A stretch of 64,000 bases of DNA from Pontiella sulfatireligans (GCF_900890705.1 NZ_CAAHFH010000001.1:2728001-2792000), one strand, 5' to 3'; positions 7,935 to 16,519 are shown, numbered from the stretch's first letter. Numbers and translations: made by a program. The notes: generated by a model from the letters alone, not told the origin.

Positions 7935-8330
7935 ATGAAGCCACAACAACTGATAGAGATTGCATCTCAGGCGCTTGAAAACGCGCATGCGCCCTACTCC
8001 AACTACCGCGTTGGAGCGGCGCTGCTGTGCGCCGACGGAACCGTATTCCTCGGATGCAATGTGGAAAACGCGTCGTTCGGCCTAACCAACTGCGCGGAGC
8101 GCACGGCGGTCTTTTCAGCGGTGGCGGCGGGGCAAATCCAATTTACGGCCATCGCCATCGCAGCCTCCGGCGAGCCCGCTCCGTTTCCATGCGGCGCCTG
8201 CCGGCAGGTGCTGGTTGAATTCTGCGGACCAGACTTTCCCGTCTATGTGGCGCAAAAAGACGGCTTTGCCACCACCACGCTCGGCGAACTTCTGCCACAC
8301 AGCTTTGATTTTAGAGCATCCAATGACTGA
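7935..8330 (+). CDS. cdd: Cytidine deaminase
   Basis: This 131-residue zinc enzyme converts (deoxy)cytidine to (deoxy)uridine. Zinc ligands and the proton-shuttling glutamate are in place: C53-A-E55 in TNCAERTA, and C86/C89 in PCGACRQ. The substrate region YSNYRVGAAL and NVENASFG is conserved. The length fits the short homotetrameric type. ATG 7935 has AAGGAAG just upstream. The stop overlaps the start of the SixA-like gene by 8 bases, so the two are probably translationally coupled. The 134-base leader holds an 8-base inverted pair (GGCAGAAA ... TTTCTGCC) that could fold, but I see no known riboswitch. Confidence 0.95.
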   Translation: MKPQQLIEIASQALENAHAPYSNYRVGAALLCADGTVFLGCNVENASFGLTNCAERTAVFSAVAAGQIQFTAIAIAASGEPAPFPCGACRQVLVEFCGPDFPVYVAQKDGFATTTLGELLPHSFDFRASND

Positions 8331-8811
8331 CGGCAAACCCCTCTATCTCGTTCGCCACGCTAAATCTGACTGGCACACCGGCGTGGACGACTTTGACCGC
8401 CCGCTCAACAAACGCGGCCGACGCGACGCCCCGGAAATGGGCCGGCGCCTAAAAATGCGTGGCGTCGAACCGGACATCATGGTCTGCAGTCCGGCCAAGC
8501 GCGCCCTCGAAACCCTGGAGCTGCTCAATGTTCCGGCCCAAACGCTGGTGTATGACGAAACCATCTACGAAGCCTCTCTCAGCACTTTGCTGGAGATTGT
8601 GCAATCGCTGGACGACGGATTCGACTCGGCCATGCTCGTGGGCCACAACCCCGGCATGAGCTGGCTGGCCAGCCAGCTTTCGGGCGTACGAATTAAAAAC
8701 ATGCCCACCTGCAGCATTGCAGCGATCCGCCTCGACACCCACCGCTGGAAAGCGGCCGGCGTCTGCCCCGGCGAGCTGGCCGATTTCGACTATCCGAAGA
8801 AACCGTCCTAA
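8323..8811 (+). CDS. sixA: SixA-type phosphohistidine phosphatase
   Basis: This 162-residue protein belongs to the histidine phosphatase superfamily. The nucleophile His is in the start motif LYLVRHAKSDW (H12), and the partner His is in MLVGHNPGMSWL. The intervening DFDRPLNKRGRRDAPEMG matches SixA proteins, which remove phosphate from histidine phosphotransfer (HPt) proteins. It starts inside the end of the cytidine deaminase gene (8-base overlap). The functional link to nucleoside salvage is unclear, and the pairing may be only a shared transcript. The substrate here is inferred from family. Confidence 0.87.
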   Translation: MTDGKPLYLVRHAKSDWHTGVDDFDRPLNKRGRRDAPEMGRRLKMRGVEPDIMVCSPAKRALETLELLNVPAQTLVYDETIYEASLSTLLEIVQSLDDGFDSAMLVGHNPGMSWLASQLSGVRIKNMPTCSIAAIRLDTHRWKAAGVCPGELADFDYPKKPS

Positions 8812-8848
8812 ACGCAGTGTTTTAGCCATAAATTTTCGCTAAATAAGG

Positions 8849-8877
8849 GTTGCGCACCGAATAGAGGCCGTGTAGTT
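8849..8877 (+). promoter_or_regulatory. Likely promoter of the small basic protein gene
   Basis: TTGCGC at about 8849-8854, a 17-base spacer and TAGTTT form a plausible sigma-70 promoter. It is followed by a 45-base leader and a GGGAAGAGG ribosome binding site. Confidence 0.4.
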
Positions 8878-8921
8878 TCTGCGACTGATTTTTTTAACCA
8901 GAGAATGGGAAGAGGTTTGAC

Positions 8922-9104
8922 ATGAGAATTAGAAGAGCAATGCGTAAGAAACCGCTTCGTCGCCCGGTCAAAAAGGCGCGTTTAAAGCGTCGCCGCCTGA
9001 GCGAACAGAAGAAGCGCCTCGTGGGCGCCGGCATCACTGAAGAGCAGCTGATCCACATGAACACCAAGCAGATCCACGCAGCGATCCGCGAAACCGGTGC
9101 TTAA
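8922..9104 (+). CDS. Small very basic protein of unknown function
   Basis: The product is 60 residues. Its first half is almost all Arg/Lys (RRAMRKKPLRRPVKKARLKR, then RRLSEQKKRL). The second half is a predicted helix-turn-helix-sized segment (GITEEQLIHMNTKQIHAAIRETG). I do not recognise the family. Composition suggests binding to RNA or the ribosome, like small ribosomal or ribosome-associated proteins. That is inference from charge alone. It has its own promoter, a good ribosome binding site (GGGAAGAGG ending about 7 bases before ATG) and a strong terminator right after it, so it is a real monocistronic gene and probably well expressed. Confidence 0.8.
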   Translation: MRIRRAMRKKPLRRPVKKARLKRRRLSEQKKRLVGAGITEEQLIHMNTKQIHAAIRETGA

Positions 9105-9126
9105 GGCACGGGTTGTTATAGACTGA

Positions 9127-9152
9127 AAAACGCTCCGTTTGGAGCGTTTTTT
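9127..9152 (+). terminator. Rho-independent terminator
   Basis: AAAACGCTCC-GTTT-GGAGCGTTTT (9127-9150) is a perfect 10-bp stem with a U-rich 3' side, between the basic-protein gene and shikimate kinase. Confidence 0.9.
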
Positions 9153-9182
9153 ATGTTTACAGACCTTTTGAGGGATAACGTT

Positions 9183-9695
9183 ATGCGCAACATTGTACTG
9201 GTTGGGTTCATGGGTACCGGAAAAACCACCGTTGGGCGGCTGATTGCTGAAAAGACCGGCATGCCGCTCGTGGACATGGATTCCATGATCGTCAAGCGTG
9301 CGGGAAAAAGCATCAACGAAATCTTTGCTGAGGACGGCGAGCCTCACTTCCGGCTGCTCGAACGCGAGCTGGTGAAGGAGCTGTCTGCCCGCTCGGACCA
9401 GATTATCTCTACGGGAGGCGGCATTGTCCTGAATCCCGAAAACATTGCGGATTTTGAAGAAACCGGTCTGGTGGTTTGCCTGCTGGCCGATGCGGGAAGC
9501 GTGCTCGAGCGCGTGCGCCACGACTCCGCCCGCCCCCTGCTCGCCGGCGACAAAGAAGCCAAAGTCATCGCCCTGCTGGAATCGCGCAAACCGCTCTACG
9601 AAGCCATTGCCCACAAGATCGACACCAGTGGAAGGCCCTCCCCTGCACCCACCGCGCAGGAAATTATCGATCTGTACGAATCAAACAGTCGTTAG
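9183..9695 (+). CDS. aroK: Shikimate kinase
   Basis: This 170-residue P-loop kinase phosphorylates shikimate at O3 in aromatic amino-acid synthesis. The Walker A is GFMGTGKTT (K14). DMDSMI and the shikimate-binding ISTGGGIVLNPENI follow, and RPLLAGD is the lid region. An in-frame start at 9153 exists, but it overlaps the U-tract of the upstream terminator, so MRNIVLVG at 9183 is preferred. No other aro gene is nearby. The gene is the last chromosomal gene before the island that begins about 45 bases after its stop. Confidence 0.93.
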   Translation: MRNIVLVGFMGTGKTTVGRLIAEKTGMPLVDMDSMIVKRAGKSINEIFAEDGEPHFRLLERELVKELSARSDQIISTGGGIVLNPENIADFEETGLVVCLLADAGSVLERVRHDSARPLLAGDKEAKVIALLESRKPLYEAIAHKIDTSGRPSPAPTAQEIIDLYESNSR

Positions 9696-11108
9696 AAACG
9701 CCGATTTCATTGGGTCACTCGCTCAAAGCGTGGCGAAAACAACACACATTTTACACAATATCTTCGGTACAGATTACCGCTTCATACGTCCTACATTCCG
9801 CCCTGCTCAACGTGAAGGCATATCGCCAGCGTACGCCTAATGCTTAGAGACAGAAGGGTAGCGCGAACAGCGACACGCCAGCTTACGCGTATGATGGAGA
9901 AGGTGTAACGACGCCTCAGACGTCCCCTATCGCCTCTCAAGCCGTGCAGCGTACCGCCCACCGCACCGCGACAACTCCTGATCTGCACCAACACCCACAG
10001 TCCAGCGCACCGCCACTCCATAAGGAGTGGTTCATTCGTTGAGATGTGTGGAAACGTTAGGAAACAACACCACGATAGCACCAAGCAGCGCCCTGATGTG
10101 TTATTGTTGTATTATTCCAGCGTCCTGCTGTACGGTGTGAGAGCGCCCCGCCACAGGTTGGATGACACCCTGCCACCCTTAGAGCAGACGAAACGACCAC
10201 CCTTCGCCAGCACAGGCCACCCCCACGGGGGGATTACCGCAGCCGTAGCGCTATATATACCACTCCGAAAATATGTGACAAATTTGTAGCAAGTGTTAAC
10301 GCTGGTGTGCAGCGAAACGCCCAACCTACCGCCTCTCAGGCCGTGTGGCGTACCGCTCCAGCGCGCACCTCCAAGCGAATGGCCTCGGATTATGTGTAAC
10401 ATGTTGTTGTGTAGCGCTGTGCGGTGGTTTGAGTTTCTATCCCACAGTATAGAAGGAGGGATGGTGCCGCCAAGACACTCCGGAAACGCCCAACAGAACG
10501 CCCCGATAGGCGATGACGGAACACCTTGGCTTTTGGACACTTACCCTAACGCTCCGTATTAATGGAGTAGCCAGAATTTTCCTCTGAGAATCCTAAGTCA
10601 CAATACTAAGGGAAAAGTGAAAACGCCACGCCCTCCACACATTCACACGCTCTGCTGCTCGTACCAGCAAATGATGAGCGACACCTTCCAGCCTCTGTGC
10701 TGCATACGACTGCCTAACGGTGGTGTACGACGTATGCAGCACAGAGGCTTTTTGCGTTCGCCCCCCTATAGCTACCCCTACACTAAGGGAATTCATATAG
10801 AAGATGAACGCGTAACGCCTGAACGCATAGGTCACCTACAGGGTACTAAGACCGATTCTCACGAAACCCCTGCAAACATTGACTGAAAGTGGTGTATGAA
10901 ATTCGGCGCACCGCCCATTCCTAACGCCCACCTCTAAGACCAATTCCTGCCGTTTCGCAGTAAAGCACTGCAAACATTGGTCGCTAACACTTTCCGTCGC
11001 CTGATTCCTTGGGTTACGGCGTGGCGTGGCTCACCACGGGGACAACGAGCCAACCCTTTTAACAACCCCCAAAACAGCCTCGCAAGTGGCGATACAAGGA
11101 AACGAACA
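9696..11108. other. 1.4-kb non-coding, repeat-rich left part of the island
   Basis: No reading frame here has a recognisable product or good start. It contains a ~33-base direct repeat (from about 9928 and 10325, CGCCTCTCA(A/G)GCCGTG type), a 12-base direct repeat CTGCAAACATTG (10870-10881 and 10968-10979), a CCACTCC-ATAA-GGAGTGG hairpin (10010-10027) and a long perfect hairpin at 10690-10749. Repeats just before the 11109 gene could be iterons of a replication origin, or integrase arm sites. Neither is proven. Confidence 0.6.
10690..10749. repeat. Perfect 19-bp inverted repeat with 22-base loop
   Basis: The arms at 10690-10708 and 10731-10749 (AGCCTCTGTGCTGCATACG and its complement) match exactly. 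TTTT follows the right arm, so it could terminate rightward transcription. Stem length is unusual for a terminator and would suit a recombination or mobile-element site. Confidence 0.75.
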
Positions 11109-12014
11109 ATGATGTATTATCAAATACTAAAATCCAAAGCCGTCACCGACTGCGACCACGTAGAGTGGAACCGTATGGTTGACGAGGTGTTCACCGACCT
11201 GATCGGCGGAAAGATCAAAGGTGTTCAGCTGCTCGACAGCAAGCGCACCGCATTGAGCTACACCCTCCTGCTTGCCCTTCGCCTGTACAAAAGGTTTCAC
11301 GAAGGGACAGGGGGCTGCACGCTTGCCGACTTGGAGCTGCGCATTCCACGAAACAGCAACGCCTACGATGACGCAACGATCGCCAAGCGCTACCGTGCGG
11401 AGTGGTTCACCCGTCGCATCTGCAAGGGCTTCGTTCTCGATGGCCTTATCGCCTGCGGTTACCTGACCGAAGAGCGCGACGAACAGGAACAGCTTCAAGG
11501 GCACTTCCATGCCGACGCTCAGCGTCACGGAGAGCATCACGGAATGCTCACCCACAAGATAGCCCCTGCGTTCCTCACAGAGAAGTTGCTCGATAAGCTC
11601 GACCCCTTTGTCGAAACGCCATCCAAAGAGCTGCTGCTGACTGAGCGTGTCACTACATTCACCGTCTTTGAGTTGTTCCAGAAAGGTGGGCGCAGCGCCA
11701 AGCGTCTTGTGGACTATCGCGCCAACAGCATCACCCGTGGCTTTGAGAAGTTCTGCAAGAGTGTAAACAGCCGAATGGCAGCTGAAGGTGCCGATGTGCG
11801 CATCGCTTGGCGCTCCATCCCCAAAGACATAATCGTGTCGTTGTTGGCAAGGAATGAGAAGCTGCGCAAAACGTCCAGCTATAGACTCGACTCCATCCCG
11901 CAGGGACAGCTCAACACCTCAGTTCACATGTCTACCCGTAAAGGCCGACAGGACGAAGGTGGGCGGTTATTCGCAGGCGGTTACCAGAACATCAAGCGAG
12001 AGATTCGCCGTTAG
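11109..12014 (+). CDS. Unrecognised island protein, possibly DNA-binding/replication
   Basis: The product is 301 residues and I do not recognise its family. It is charged and mostly helical by eye, with a central segment rich in Arg (RYRAEWFTRRICKGF) and a His-rich stretch (DAQRHGEHHG). The later part (AKRLVDYRANSITRGFEKFCKSV) looks like a winged-helix or recognition-helix region. Its size, the 12-base direct repeats just upstream and its place in an integrated island would suit a replication initiator or regulator, but this is inference only. ATG 11109 (or 11112) follows AAGGA. The frame is open further upstream to 10977, but without a ribosome binding site. GC content is higher than that of the operon that follows. 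Confidence 0.6.
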   Translation: MMYYQILKSKAVTDCDHVEWNRMVDEVFTDLIGGKIKGVQLLDSKRTALSYTLLLALRLYKRFHEGTGGCTLADLELRIPRNSNAYDDATIAKRYRAEWFTRRICKGFVLDGLIACGYLTEERDEQEQLQGHFHADAQRHGEHHGMLTHKIAPAFLTEKLLDKLDPFVETPSKELLLTERVTTFTVFELFQKGGRSAKRLVDYRANSITRGFEKFCKSVNSRMAAEGADVRIAWRSIPKDIIVSLLARNEKLRKTSSYRLDSIPQGQLNTSVHMSTRKGRQDEGGRLFAGGYQNIKREIRR

Positions 12015-12173
12015 CACCCCTCTCGCTAAAGCGTCACGGATCTTACTTAAAGATCCCAGCAACACGGTAGCACTCGCAATCGTACTGAAGCACGAGGAAA
12101 AGCAAGCAGCCATGCGGGCGATACACTAATGCAACGTGTCGCCTTCAGAAGTTGTGTATCTCACTCACAGCCA

Positions 12174-12183
12174 AAGGAGGTGG
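12174..12183 (+). promoter_or_regulatory. Strong Shine-Dalgarno sequence without an obvious in-frame start
   Basis: AAAGGAGGTGG stands about 70 bases before the TPR gene ATG. Downstream TTG codons (12186, 12191) would give 14- and 6-codon peptides. GTG 12217 is in frame with the TPR gene but 33 bases away. Confidence 0.4.
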
Positions 12184-12252
12184 CGTTGCGTTGTCAAATT
12201 CTACTATTTAGTAAGAGTGGACACCGCTGAAACTAATTACTACAGTGCTTTT

Positions 12253-14211
12253 ATGAAAATTTTACGCCTTAAAATTAATGAGATATTTGAACTAAACGGC
12301 GAAGCTCCTCCATCACTGGAAGGGATTGATGTTAATGCTCTTATCAAAATTGTTCTAAAGAAGTTCGGCTTTTTACCACAGCCGACTATTGTCTCAATTG
12401 AAGACGATGAAGTCGTGGTACAGTACCCTGAAGAATCTGATGTGGCGCAAGCTGAAGCCGAGCGCTTATCTGCAAGAGCTGCCAAACGGGCAGCGCAAGG
12501 TGACTATAAAAAAGCCATTGGGGTATACAAACGCGCCCTTGAACACCAACCATCTTTGCACGCTGCGCGGCGAGACCTCGCGATGGTCTATTATGAAATC
12601 GGGGACACCGAGAACGCGAGTAATCATCTTATCGAGGTGTTGCGTGCAACCCCTGACGATGTATGGAGTTTGGTCGTTCTGGCCAATCTTTATATTCAGC
12701 AAATAGGCAACATTGAAACAGGAAGAAAGCTTTTGCAAAAGGCCGCCCAGTTAGATCCAAATGATTCTTGGGCGCTTAATAGCTTGGCTGCTGTTGAGAT
12801 GAAACAAGGGAGTCCTGAGAAAGCCATAGACCTATTTGAACAATCAATCGCTGCAAATCCGGAAAATGCAAACCCTTATTATGGGGAGGCGGTCGCCTTT
12901 GAGAGTATGGGAGAAAACGACAAAGCTCTCCGGGCGCTTTCTCGCCTGTTTGCAAAAGGGAAAATTCAGGACTCGCGATCAGAAGGATTGTTCAATGAAG
13001 CGAGAAGGATGTTTAAACAGTTCCAGTCAGAGCAGGCAATTCGGAACGAATCTGACGCTTTTAAATGTATTCAACGCTATAGGACATCGCTCGAATCATT
13101 ATCTGGCTATCCAATTCGAATCCAAGAAACGGATTTTTCTGACAATGTGGGCGCTCGTATAGAAATGGCGTGGAGGCATGGACGGGAGTACCACCTTATT
13201 AATACACGAAGGGGCTTTCCAAAAGATTTGCTATCTCACTTAGAAGCGCATGAACTGACCCATTTGAAGTTTGAATCAGAGGCGAGGTCTATAGGTAAAA
13301 ACTTATCGTTTGTCACATCTCAAAACACACGGGGCGTTGCAATTAATTCTATAAGTAATGAGATGTCAAAACTGGCGAAAAAAGGATACAGCGAACAATC
13401 TATTAGCCAAGCTGTAAGGGGAATGATTGATGGGCTTTGTGGGTTTTTGTATAATTGCCCTGTGGATATGTTGATAGAGCGCCATATTCATAAAGAATTC
13501 AACATTCTCCACCCCGCGCAATACCTTTCCACAAGTGTCTTGGCAGCTGAAGCATGGATCTCCTGCTCTGATCCAAAAATTCAAATCCTAACACCTCGAA
13601 AAATAATGCGTGCATCACTGGCTATGAACGGTGCATACAGCATATTTCTGGATGATCTGTTTCAAGGGGCTACAGCATTTTCAGAAAATTACAAGAAGAC
13701 CGATGCGTTTGAAATGGCCCAGAAACTTTATAATCACTGGCAATCAAGGTCAGATAGCCTGACTCCAGGCGATGAATATGAACTGGTGGACGATTGGGCA
13801 GACATGCTCAAGTTGAAGGACTGGTACGAATGGCATTTAGATTCCGAAGAGCATGATATAACCGCAAAGCCAGTACTCGAAGGAACGACAAACCCTGAGC
13901 TTCTTAAAGAAAAGAATCCTGCCGCTGTTTTCTACTTTATGGATGTACTCCGTCGTTTTGACATGCTCACTAACGACAAGATTCGAGACATAGCCTTTGA
14001 AGTTGGCGTAGTTGGCATGAACGGGCTCGATTACTCCGACCCCGAAAAGAAATACAAACTCAAAGCACTACCAGATGAAACATTTTCGGGACTCTTTTTG
14101 ATGTGTCTTATGTATGCAGGTTTCCAGCGGATTGCGCCCGGAGAAGATTGCGGGATGGATTTGCATGATGCTTATCTAACGGCATTACAGATGCATCAAC
14201 ACGGGGAATAG
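12253..14211 (+). CDS. TPR-repeat protein with HExxH metallopeptidase-like domain
   Basis: This 652-residue protein has three parts. Residues ~1-65 are a small N-terminal domain (MKILRLKINEIFEL...). Residues ~68-240 hold four or five tetratricopeptide repeats (AAQGDYKKAIGVYKRALEHQPS, AVEMKQGSPEKAIDLFEQSIAANPE). The large C-terminal domain contains HELTH at 333-337 (SHLEAHELTHLKFESEAR), a zincin-type motif with following acidic residues as possible third ligands. No signal peptide is seen, so it acts in the cytoplasm. I do not know a named family with this architecture. It starts an AT-rich operon with a MazG-like enzyme (2 bases later) and a nuclease-helicase. A sensing TPR scaffold with a protease output fits a defence role by inference. 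The frame is open upstream, so the start could be earlier. Confidence 0.75.
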   Translation: MKILRLKINEIFELNGEAPPSLEGIDVNALIKIVLKKFGFLPQPTIVSIEDDEVVVQYPEESDVAQAEAERLSARAAKRAAQGDYKKAIGVYKRALEHQPSLHAARRDLAMVYYEIGDTENASNHLIEVLRATPDDVWSLVVLANLYIQQIGNIETGRKLLQKAAQLDPNDSWALNSLAAVEMKQGSPEKAIDLFEQSIAANPENANPYYGEAVAFESMGENDKALRALSRLFAKGKIQDSRSEGLFNEARRMFKQFQSEQAIRNESDAFKCIQRYRTSLESLSGYPIRIQETDFSDNVGARIEMAWRHGREYHLINTRRGFPKDLLSHLEAHELTHLKFESEARSIGKNLSFVTSQNTRGVAINSISNEMSKLAKKGYSEQSISQAVRGMIDGLCGFLYNCPVDMLIERHIHKEFNILHPAQYLSTSVLAAEAWISCSDPKIQILTPRKIMRASLAMNGAYSIFLDDLFQGATAFSENYKKTDAFEMAQKLYNHWQSRSDSLTPGDEYELVDDWADMLKLKDWYEWHLDSEEHDITAKPVLEGTTNPELLKEKNPAAVFYFMDVLRRFDMLTNDKIRDIAFEVGVVGMNGLDYSDPEKKYKLKALPDETFSGLFLMCLMYAGFQRIAPGEDCGMDLHDAYLTALQMHQHGE

Positions 14212-14213
14212 AC

Positions 14214-14564
14214 ATGGATTTGAATCAGTTAATTTCTAAACTTGTAGAATTTCGCGATGCAAGGGACTGGAAGCAATTCCACAAACCAAACCATCTTGCA
14301 ACAGCCATATCTATAGAGGCTGCAGAGCTTCAGGAACATTTCCTTTGGAAATCCCCCGACGAGGTTGAGGGGAAGGTTGGCGATGAGCATAGTTGTAGTG
14401 AAGTTGCTGAAGAGTTGGCAGATATCTTAATGTTCTCCCTTCTTCTTGCGCACGAACTGAACGTAGATCCCATCGAAATTATCACCGATAAATTGAAAAT
14501 AAATGAAATTAAATATCCCGTTGAAAAAGCGAGAGGGACAGCAACCAAATACACAGAACTCTAA
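14214..14564 (+). CDS. MazG-like nucleotide pyrophosphohydrolase
   Basis: This 116-residue all-alpha NTP pyrophosphohydrolase resembles dCTPase/MazG-type enzymes. The metal-binding acidic motifs are present: SIEAAELQEHFLW (ExxE) and SEVAEELADILMFSLLL (ExxD). Such enzymes hydrolyse (d)NTPs to NMP plus pyrophosphate, usually for house-cleaning of non-canonical nucleotides. In defence loci they could deplete nucleotides. The gene begins 2 bases after the TPR-protease stop and is followed 54 bases later by the DUF2075 gene, so the three are almost surely one transcript. The length is that of the stand-alone family. Confidence 0.88.
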   Translation: MDLNQLISKLVEFRDARDWKQFHKPNHLATAISIEAAELQEHFLWKSPDEVEGKVGDEHSCSEVAEELADILMFSLLLAHELNVDPIEIITDKLKINEIKYPVEKARGTATKYTEL

Positions 14565-14618
14565 GCATTTTGATCTGTAAAATTGGTGTTGTGCTATTCA
14601 ATGGCAGGGGGACGTAGG

Positions 14619-16505
14619 ATGCTGGTTTACCAAGGGAAAACTTCCGAATTCATAGAAGATGTCCGTAATAATACGCTAACTGACATTATGACAGATAACT
14701 TCTCCAACCGATGGGGGCATAAGGTTGGCGCAAGTGAACTAACATCGTGGCAGAACTCCTTGTCACGAGTCAGGGACTTGATTGAAATAGCCCAACTCCA
14801 TGACAACATGATCGCCTTGGAATATGAAATTCCATACAGCCAACAAAATCGAATTGACTGTTTGCTGTTTGGTTGTGGAGAGGGCGCGAGTAAGAATGTT
14901 GTTCTGATTGAGCTAAAACAGTGGTCGTCCGTTAAGGCTCTACCCGATGAAGGCAATTTCGTTGAAACATATACAGGAGGAATGGAGCGAGTTGTTCCAC
15001 ATCCTTCACAGCAAATTAAGGGCTACCACCACTATCTAAAAGGATTCATCTCAGAGTTCGAAAACGAACCGGAACTTACTCTCTTCAGTTGCGCATACTG
15101 CCATAACTACAATAACAAGATGGGCGAAGGATTATACCACCCGATTTACAATAAACTGATCGAAGACTTCCCTGTCTATTCCAAGCAGGATGTACAAAAT
15201 TTTGCGTCTAAGCTGAAAGAACTGCTATATGCAGGAAACGGATTTGAAATTTTCAATCGATTCATGCAAAGCTCCGTTAAGCCGTCCAAAAAACTTCTCG
15301 AAAATGTAACAAAGGTCATACAGAATGAGTCTGTGTTCTCGCTCCTCAACGAGCAGCTGGTTGCTAAAAATCTCATTTGGTCAAAGGTACGGAAGTTCAA
15401 GGATAAAAAGACTGTCATAATAGTTCACGGGGGGCCGGGCACCGGGAAATCACTGATCGCACTCAACGTCTTAGCAGAAGCAGCCAAGCGCGGGAAAAAG
15501 GTTTTTTACGGGTGCAAATCAAAACCATTTATCGAAGGCCTGAAGAAGCTGGTCGGAAGCACTGGGGCAATTCTTTTTTCAAACCTATATCGTTTTCTAC
15601 CTTCAAAGATGGAGGAAAATGAACTCGATTTGCTCTTAATTGATGAAGCCCATCGGATCGAAAAAACGAGCAACCATCGCTATACAAGAATAGCTGATAA
15701 AACGGATATGCCTCAAATTGACCAATTGATTCGGTGCGCGAAAACGGCGGTATTTTTTATTGATGACAAACAAAACGTAAGGTCACAAGAAATTGGCCAT
15801 TCAGGTTTAATAAAGGAATCTGCAAAACGTATTGGATGTGAGTTGGCAGAAGTTACCTTGTACACACAATATCGTTGCATGGGATCAAATAACTATCTGC
15901 TCTGGCTGGAATCAGTGCTGGGGTACACTGATGACATTCATAAATTTGATGAGAATGATATTTTTGACTTTCGTATATTTGACTCAGCCGAATCCGTGTA
16001 TGAAGCGCTTTCTGAAAAAGAAGCTGAAAAAGCCAATTCCGCTCGAATGGTGGCGGGTTTTTGCTGGCCATGGAGTAAGGATTTAGATGCTGAAGGGCAG
16101 CTTGAAAAGGATGTGAAAATCGGTAAGTTTGCTATGCCATGGGAAACACATGGGAATATTACAAAACCACCGAAAGGCTATGTTAAATGGTTCGAGTGGG
16201 CATATAAACCAGAAGGCTTCAAACAGGTTGGATGTATTTACACAGCCCAAGGGTTCGAGTTTGACTACATCGGAGTAATTATAGGTGACGATCTATGCCC
16301 CAATCCTGAGAGCACTCGTTTAACTGCCAATATGGACGCAACATTTGACCCAACATTGCGCCGGAGTGCCGATAATTTTGAACATCACGTTAAAAATATT
16401 TACCGAACGCTCCTCACGCGGGGCATGCGTGGTTGCTATGTGTATTTCACAAACAAGAATACCGAGCAGTATTTCCGCAATCGGGTAGGCGAAAACATGA
16501 GTTAA
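14619..16505 (+). CDS. PD-(D/E)XK nuclease fused to a DUF2075 (Schlafen-like) helicase
   Basis: This 628-residue protein has two modules. The N-terminal ~110 residues carry a nuclease core, D80 in RIDCLLFG and E98-x-K100 in VVLIELKQW, the PD-(D/E)XK spacing. From ~265 a superfamily-1-like DUF2075 ATPase follows, with Walker A GGPGTGKS (271-278), Walker B LLLIDEAHRI (DEAH 342-345), FFIDDKQNVRS and the late YTAQGFEFDYIGVIIGDD. Helicase-nuclease fusions of this kind process DNA or RNA and are frequent in phage-defence islands. ATG 14619 is chosen because AGGGGG (14606-14611) precedes it. In-frame starts at 14583 and 14601 lack such a site. It is cotranscribed with the TPR-HExxH and MazG genes and is AT-rich relative to core genes. 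Confidence 0.85.
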   Translation: MLVYQGKTSEFIEDVRNNTLTDIMTDNFSNRWGHKVGASELTSWQNSLSRVRDLIEIAQLHDNMIALEYEIPYSQQNRIDCLLFGCGEGASKNVVLIELKQWSSVKALPDEGNFVETYTGGMERVVPHPSQQIKGYHHYLKGFISEFENEPELTLFSCAYCHNYNNKMGEGLYHPIYNKLIEDFPVYSKQDVQNFASKLKELLYAGNGFEIFNRFMQSSVKPSKKLLENVTKVIQNESVFSLLNEQLVAKNLIWSKVRKFKDKKTVIIVHGGPGTGKSLIALNVLAEAAKRGKKVFYGCKSKPFIEGLKKLVGSTGAILFSNLYRFLPSKMEENELDLLLIDEAHRIEKTSNHRYTRIADKTDMPQIDQLIRCAKTAVFFIDDKQNVRSQEIGHSGLIKESAKRIGCELAEVTLYTQYRCMGSNNYLLWLESVLGYTDDIHKFDENDIFDFRIFDSAESVYEALSEKEAEKANSARMVAGFCWPWSKDLDAEGQLEKDVKIGKFAMPWETHGNITKPPKGYVKWFEWAYKPEGFKQVGCIYTAQGFEFDYIGVIIGDDLCPNPESTRLTANMDATFDPTLRRSADNFEHHVKNIYRTLLTRGMRGCYVYFTNKNTEQYFRNRVGENMS

Positions 16506-16519
16506 TAATCAATTGCGAA

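Noticed and set aside
10112..10540. 142-codon minus-strand frame in the island's left end
   Set aside because: No ribosome binding site, odd composition and overlap with direct repeats. Treated as non-coding.
10690..10749. Possible integron attC site (hairpin with GCCTAAC in the loop)
   Set aside because: No matching GTTRRRY box in the correct place, no cassette genes and no integron integrase. The stem is a simple perfect inverted repeat.
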